Shown here one piece after another: positions 57,890 through 64,000 of a stretch of 64,000 bases of DNA. The DNA comes from Notospermus geniculatus (taxonomy: Eukaryota; Nemertea; Pilidiophora; Heteronemertea; Lineidae), in assembly GCA_002633025.1 (NCBI GenBank), contig NMRB01000035.1, positions 495,858-559,857 of the forward strand, in the 5' to 3' direction. Each line of letters opens with the position of its first letter. The stretch's first letter is position 1. Both the position numbers and the translations under genes were made by a program. The notes under the pieces were generated by a model. It ran no database searches, was not told the DNA's origin, and saw only the letters and a program-made list of their open reading frames with translations.

Positions 57890-59480
57890 GGTGAAAACAG
57901 AAAATCGGAGTGTTCTATATCTATATTATTACCGGCGTCGTAACCCTGTTGGATTTTTGCCGGACTTCAAACAGTCAAATTCAGCGTTCGATTTTTCGGC
58001 TTTTCTTGCTGTTATCTCTCTTATGATGTAGACATAGTTACAAAATGTTTAACAAAATTACAAAGCCCGTGGTTCGTTTACTTGTGGCGTATTTGTTGAT
58101 CTTGATCGTCGTTTAAATCTGTAGAACATGTTTCTATACAATGACGAGATGTTTATAACCACACACAGCATTTTAACTAATATTGACAAATGCTGGTAAA
58201 TAACAAACCTTTGTACTTCGCCAGAGATTTCTTTGGAGTTTTTTTTCAACATCATTAAAATTGATCGGTTGTGTTTAATGTGATGACACCATAGCCTGCA
58301 GACATGAGCATAATAATTACATTTCCCAAATTTTTCCTTTGCAAGAAAAATGGTAGTCATATTCGTTTATTATCACTTTGTTCTGTCTAATTGCTGGGTG
58401 AAGCAAAAACGCTTCCCCCTTCCTGCAACGTTACACACACAAATGTGTGTTAGGATGGGATCCTAGCTACGATAGAGGGCAGCACACCGAAACCAGGTCC
58501 TATGCAATGGACGCCTTTTGTGTGGGAAATTGATCAGGACAGGTGTGAAGGGGAAGAATGTCACATTCTAATCTTTGACAATTGGTTTCTGTACGCATGC
58601 CGCTTATTCCGCCATTCAACAATAGAAGTGGACACTTTTTACAGGGGGACACTTTACTGCTACACCGGGATGTCCATTTTATTTCAATAGTTTTAACTAC
58701 TAGTGACACCTATTGAGGGAGTGGGCTAGGGTCCCCATTGTTCCAACTATAATTGCAGTAGAAAGTGGAAGGAGACCGTTCCGGGGTGACAGTGGCGATG
58801 GTGCGGCCCTCTGGTGTGCAGGGAGGTAGGCCTAGTTCAAATCTTCGCTGCAAGCCAGAGGATGATTCTCAATCACACAGGAATGCTAAAGACTAACAAA
58901 TGTATTTGATGTATCATGTATTTGATGTATAATGTATTTGACGGAAAATATACATGTAAATATAACAGTTTTACATACAGTTTTTTTGGCAATGCATCAG
59001 TATCATGTGACATGATGGCTGCCGTGGACCTTGAACATGAGGGTCTCATCATCCCTTCGTGTGCTTCAGAACAAATACATGTGCAAAATAATATTGACAA
59101 AATCGTCATATATACTTAATTACTATATTGATATCAACAAATACTATAACTGTGATGTGATAACGATCGTAAAACATGTAGAAGATGTGCTGTTTTAAAA
59201 TTAAAATTAACGCAAATCTTAACATAAGGAACTGGTATTTTGATTCGATTCCAAGAGGGCACTGTGAGCGAAGTGACGTCACTGCATTGCCTTTTCCCTC
59301 CGCCAGGCCATATGGTGGAAATTCTTAAGAACCAGCCACCAAATCACGGGATTGAAACGACACAGTAAAATCGATTTCAAGGCCTTTATATACTGCATGA
59401 CTGAGGACGAAACACAAAAGTCCATTCAATAACCGTGTTTTGCACAACCGCTCCCAAAAGACGACATTCTGTACATCACT
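57890..59480. other. Intergenic region after the PAN gene
   Basis: No supported exon or clear repeat. Short frames lack splice signals and starts in good context. Confidence 0.45.
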
Positions 59481-59486
59481 TTTACA

Positions 59487-59672
59487 GACAATTTTCGAAT
59501 GGACTGTTGCGACAACCTTCTGGGTTGGGTATGCAGAGCTGGAGACGGTCGTTCAGTCTACAGGTGTTATTCATCTACATGTACACGTCTTACCAAGTGG
59601 GGAAAAGAGTTTTTCTGCGGCATATCGTACGAGCGCTTGGGATGAAGTATACGAGTATGCATCTATCCATTG
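59487..59672 (+). CDS. Possible isolated exon
   Basis: Acceptor cttttacag and donor gtaagt bound a 186-nt stretch with an open frame (FWVGYAELETVV ... HVLPSGEKSFSAAY). I found no partner exon and no domain. It lies between the PAN and lectin genes. Confidence 0.2.
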
Positions 59673-60032
59673 TAAGTACACTACTATATTCACTAATTTT
59701 TTTCAAAGAAATACCAATGCCACCATTATTTTGAGACAAAGTCGCTCCCAAAACAACTTATGTGCCGCATAGGCTGTTTTGGAACTGATAAAATCAATCA
59801 TACGAGAGATTTATACGATCAGCTGGGTTAAATGCACTGAAATGAAGCAAATGCAACTCGGGCAGTGAGAATGAGTCTGTAGTCTGGAGTTTAAAACACT
59901 TGTAAATCAAAAGTAGGTCATTATGGCGGCTTGCAGCACGACTGACCTAATCTTGATTGACCTTGACCTATTGGGCGTGGAATGATTAAGTCATTCTACG
60001 GCGGCCTAGTGACGTCACATCTAATTTGCTAC

Positions 60033-63000
60033 TTAAGATGCTGGTTTCTGACAGATTGACCAGGCTTTCATCGTACATTTATGATCATTCCATTTCCCAA
60101 ACTGCTTTCGTGTGTTGTCCATAGCAACACATCGTTTGTTCCAAACGTTTTCGGGCTGCCGTGTACCTCTAATCCTGGCCCAGTTCTCGTACGACGGGGA
60201 GCTGCTATCCTCGATCCAGGTCCATCTTCCAACACTGGCTTGTGAGTTCAACCCAATCCACATCCCATGGCGGTGAAGTCTCCTAAAATTTCAAGAATTG
60301 GCTATTGAAAACATTCCCCATTTCCCCTCATTCCCTGGCACAGTTTTTACCACGGGTAGGCCTATATATCATCTTATTCACCAATGGGTGTCAACCCAAC
60401 ATGCCGGGTTCAATACCATCAACAAGGGGCTCCTTGATGATTGCATGTATGCTACGGAAATAACTACCTGTATAAACCTAACTTAAAAACAATGGGCCAT
60501 ATTCATAAAGGGTGTTTAAGACTTAGACGCGTGTAACTACGTCAAATGCATGGTGGAAGTGTGTGCATTTAGTGAAGTTACACGCGTCTAAGTCCTAAAC
60601 ACCCTTTCTGAATATGGCCCAAAATGTACTTTGTCTCTGGTGATATTTTGTAATGAAGTTATATATAGGCTGAGCAATGGGTGAATACCTATAGAGACCT
60701 TGCAATGACATCATCCTGGCGGCCATGCTGGAGGGCACAGGCTTTGACAGGGCGCAGAGGTGTGACGTGACCTGCATGAAGTGCACCACGCCATTGTTTG
60801 ACGTAACGTCATTGGGACATGCACGGCTCATTTCTCTGCGCCTCTGCAGCATGTGCCCCCAGCATGGCGGCTTGTGACGTCATTTGCAAGGCCTCTATAT
60901 ACAGTGTACTTACATATAGGTATGGAAGAGAAAGTTTTGTACGTCTGCCGAGTTGATTGTGGCCAGCGTTGCCCCTTTCAGTACGTCCTTGCAAAACTTC
61001 AGTGCCTTCTGCCAGGTTTTGAGCCCTCTGGTTAATCTGTAACACATGTCACCATGTCGGATCATTTCTCCATAACAGCTGAGGCCTGGGTTAGGGGTTG
61101 GGCCGTTCTTTGGTTTTTTCGTCGTTGTCTTGGTTGTCTCGAGGGCTGCAAGAAATAGAGGCAAAATGTAATAGTGGGGGTATTAAAAATTTCACTGCTT
61201 TTCAGTCGATCTGTAATAGACCCATTCTTAATATTAGACCCATTCTTTATACTTAAGTATAAAAGACGCAAGGAGAGAAATTGAACCGTCTCCCCTTAAA
61301 TTTTTCCAAATATCCAAAGAGCACTCCATTGGGGCTAGAATAGACCCTAGATTCGCCTTTCCATTTATCTTCTTGTCTTCATATTTTTTCACTCCGTCTA
61401 TAACAGGCCATTTCGAAAGGGAGCGGGTACTGTTACTTTTACACGCTGAAGACTTTAAAAAGGACCTTATTACGTCTCGTTTACTTACTTGCCGGTATCT
61501 GACAAAGGTGATGAGCAAAACCATTGCACGCTGCATCCGACCAGTCTCCGAGGGTTTCGGTCTCATCATTGATCGACGCACAGTTGTAAGCGGCATTGAC
61601 TTCTGGTAGCTTTTTCCCTCGGAACACCCCCCAGTTAGAATACGAGTACGGTGTTCCGTCAGTCCATACCCAGACTCCTTCAGCAGCGCGGTCATTTAGA
61701 CCAATCCAGAAAAACTTGCCGTAAACATCGCTGGAAGAAATGAAGATGGGGCTACATGAATTGTTAGTGCTAAAGTAACAAGGATAGATGATAGGGATAT
61801 GCTGACAACATGTTCCAGTTGAACTCATAAATATACATGTACGAGTTGGTCTGAATGGATATCTATGGCCTTTTGCGCGGTGGACTGCTCAGCTACGGTT
61901 CTAATTAAGGCGGGATACACCATCCGATATATTGCATGGGGTCCAAAATGAGGGTTATGTGCTTCTGGCATGATGGATAGAAGAAAGATTGGCAAAAATG
62001 TTGCCCATTTTGACCCGCATATTGTTCTGAATCTATAATATTGCAAGTGTAGGCCGCTATACAGAGAAGGCCTGGTAAAAATCAATTGTGTTCAGCAGTC
62101 TAGAAGGGATGAGTAAACTTACAAGTAAGTGGTCTTGATAAAATCTTGGACTTGTTGACTTGGGATACTCGCGAGATGGCCGTCAGGGTGGAGTGTAGCA
62201 CAGTGTGCCTCTGATGCGGCGAAGTTATGGGTTTCCAAGTGGTAGACGTAGCATTTGTCGAGGAACTTATCATAACCATTGGGGCATTCTGAAAATAGGA
62301 ATTAAATACGAAATGATGTTGACTAATAAAGTCTTGTATATGGCTTTACTTTAAGTAGCATGGGAAAAAGCTTTCGAGACATTATTGGGCGAATACGTAA
62401 AGCAGGAGAAAACCAGTGTTGTCGAAGAGTCACCCACTTGGCCGTACCCGGAATCTCAGGGGCAACAGTCGCAGTTGTTACCACTGGGCCACCCATGCCT
62501 GTGCTAAGTTTGTACAGGGCCCACAAGCAGTTCCATAAGGGAAAAAGCATGGTCCAAAATGGGAGACTTTACTGCCTGTTAGCGGTCCTTGAATATCACA
62601 AAATTTGACGTCACAAATGTAGGCAATGGCATTGTGTCATTATGGATGACGTTGTGGCGTGCGCTTCCGCTCTATGACGTCGAATTTCCTAACGTTCTTG
62701 TACCGCTAACTGGTAGTGGCCTCTAGCGGCAGTAGGCTACAGTCTGATGTAAATTCAACAACCGCAATTTGAGATGTCGGCAAGGCGTTTTTACTCACCA
62801 TATCGCTGAGCCTGAACATTGATAGCCTACAAAAAAGAAAACCGGTAATAGACTTTGATGAAATGCGTCAATACAGCTAAAGTTTAAAATCACCGATCGG
62901 AAGTGACGTTACTCCGTGGCACAGGATGGAAATCGTATATGCGGCTCATTCCGCCTTTTTTCGGCACTGATGGGGATTCTAAACTCGGATTTCAGAAAAC

Positions 63001-63442
63001 GACAAAAAGCATTGTTTACATCTGGCATTAAGCTGAATGAAGAGTTATAGGCGTGGTCCTACTTGAAAGGGCGCGGTCCTAAAAGCTGGCAAAAAGAAGG
63101 CCACCGACTTCCTTGTTATTCTGAGAATTTTAAAGGGGATATGGATAAATGTAGCAGTGAAGTTTACCGACGACCGGCTCGCGTTCATTATCAAGTTGCG
63201 GAAATCATTTCCACTGTAGCCAAATTCATTCTGAATTCAATCATCCGTAGTCCGGGACAAATCGTTTTCCTCAGTGCGTTTGTGCACTTCTGAATATCAG
63301 GTGTGGGGATTTGTCCCAGACAACGGATGACCGAATTTGATTGAATTGGATTTGGCTACAGTGGAGATAAGGACTTAGGAAGTAAAAATCAACTTACCAA
63401 TGCTGAAACCAGCGCAAGGCTGAGAGCAAAATTTAACACCAT
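60033..63442 (-). CDS. Secreted protein with two C-type lectin domains, complete (320 aa, 6 exons)
   Basis: Exons in transcript order: 63442-63398, 62826-62799, 62288-62123, 61730-61489, 61145-60914, 60282-60033; 963 nt including TAA with matching phases. ATG context is aaaATGG. Exon 1 encodes a signal peptide (MVLNFALSLALVSAL). CTLD1 (about residues 25-160) has ECPNGYDKFLDKCY, FFWIGLND, WTDGTPYSYSNW, WSDAAC and HLC. A Thr/Lys/Pro linker (TTKTTTKKPKNGP) leads to CTLD2 (about 187-320) with GDMCYRL, MWIGLN, WNDHKC and SICQ. CTLD2 keeps WND but has QPE rather than EPN/QPD; CTLD1 has LPE and WSD. Calcium-dependent sugar binding is therefore uncertain. Both domains are split by an intron just before the WIGL strand, in phase 2, which points to internal duplication. 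Confidence 0.9.
60491..60621. mobile_element. Hairpin MITE between the lectin gene exons
   Basis: GGGCCATATTCATAAAGGGT ... ACCCTTTCTGAATATGGCCC, with GACTTAGACGCGTGTAAC arms. It lies in the last intron of the lectin gene. Confidence 0.85.
63216..63365. mobile_element. Hairpin MITE in the first lectin-gene intron
   Basis: CCACTGTAGCCAAATTCA ... GGATTTGGCTACAGTGG, with GTCCGGGACAAA inner arms. It ends about 33 bp downstream of the exon 1 donor, leaving little intron between. Confidence 0.85.
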
Positions 63443-63571
63443 TTTGGCCCACCGATGTGCTATCCCTCATAAGCAACTTCCAAAAAACGTAGGTCCAGGA
63501 ATCGAAGGGGGGAAAGACCTTCACTGTAGAAGAACACTTGTAGAGTGAGGAAGAAGTTGGGTGGGTCTTGG

Positions 63572-63578
63572 ATTTATA
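63572..63578 (-). promoter_or_regulatory. Possible TATA box of the lectin gene
   Basis: TATAAAT on the minus strand lies about 130 bp upstream of the lectin ATG at 63442. This would allow a start site near 63,545 and a 5' UTR of about 100 nt. No other promoter element is evident. Confidence 0.35.
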
Positions 63579-64000
63579 TCATGATTAGAACTAAATCATG
63601 ACATAATCTTAGCTTTGACAAAAGCAAATCCAATAATCTTTTATTTTGAGTTGGCTTTGTTCAGAAAAATGTTGACACAATGTGACTGTTGTGCCTGTAT
63701 GTATGAAAGAACAATAAGGTCGATATCGAGGTATGCAAGGCGGGGTTTGGGCTCTCATTTCATACATGAACGTTTGCCGTGGAGAATTAATAGAAGTCCA
63801 CTAAAGCGGTCTATCCACGTGCAATATTATTGCACAATATGAGGATCGAAATGGGCAATATTATCGCCAATCTTTCTTCTATCCATTATGCCAGAAGCAC
63901 ATGACATCCATTTTGGGCCCCATGTTGTGCAATACATATTGTACCATGGATCGCTTAACCGCATTTAGTGATGTGTGATTATACATTGTGTGTACACATG

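Noticed and set aside
58502-58709. Cysteine-containing plus-strand frame after the PAN gene
   Set aside because: The PAN gene already ends with a stop at 57,881; no acceptor or donor here fits phase 1 and the cysteine spacing is not PAN-like.
1-64000. CRISPR arrays, bacterial operons, ribosomal RNA genes
   Set aside because: None seen; the tandem arrays have no spacer structure, and genes are intron-split and eukaryotic.

Overview
ORGANISM. This is animal nuclear DNA. Genes are split by GT-AG introns, start codons sit in Kozak-like contexts, and intergenic DNA is full of small inverted-repeat transposons and minisatellites. The gene content (DEG/ENaC channel, PAN/apple mosaic protein, two-domain C-type lectin, EF-hand/coiled-coil protein), the repeat style and the excess of TAGGCCTA suggest a marine invertebrate such as a cephalochordate, hemichordate, echinoderm or mollusc. 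I cannot resolve the phylum without a search. LAYOUT. (1) About 350-25,500, minus strand: the 3'-truncated part of a large DEG/ENaC sodium-channel gene. Exon phases join exactly from the N-terminus to the third palm exon and on into about 480 cysteine-free, charged, helix-like residues where the family normally goes quickly to TM2. TM2 lies left of the window. The gene has a pair of mutually exclusive 182-nt exons and at least three alternative N-terminal exons, one with a PPxYxxL motif. (2) About 25.5-41.9 kb: no confident gene. It holds a 4 kb segmental duplication (27.98-32.41 and 33.97-37.90 kb) whose copies differ by MITE insertions and short deletions, and a 2 kb foldback element with an assembly gap (40,267-40,449). 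(3) 41,952-46,896, plus: a complete 14-exon gene for a 607-residue coiled-coil protein with two EF-hands and a C-terminal CaaX box. (4) 50.3-53.0 kb, plus: two tandem paralogous long exons of unknown function. (5) 53,479-57,881, plus: a complete 6-exon gene for a secreted 434-residue PAN/apple-like protein. (6) 60,033-63,442, minus: a complete 6-exon gene for a secreted protein with two C-type lectin domains. REPEATS. At least 25 hairpin-like elements are visible. Many have PIF/Harbinger-like ends (AGGCCC or GGGCC with TAA/TTA flanks). Others have Tc1/mariner-like (TA target) or piggyBac-like (TTAA-CCCTTT) ends. HOW THE GENES RELATE. They do not form an operon or an obvious pathway; three of them encode secreted or membrane proteins. 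The most notable biology is the diversification of the DEG/ENaC gene through an extracellular helical insertion, duplicated exons, and N-terminal exons one of which abuts a minisatellite carrying seven splice-acceptor-like and start-like motifs.
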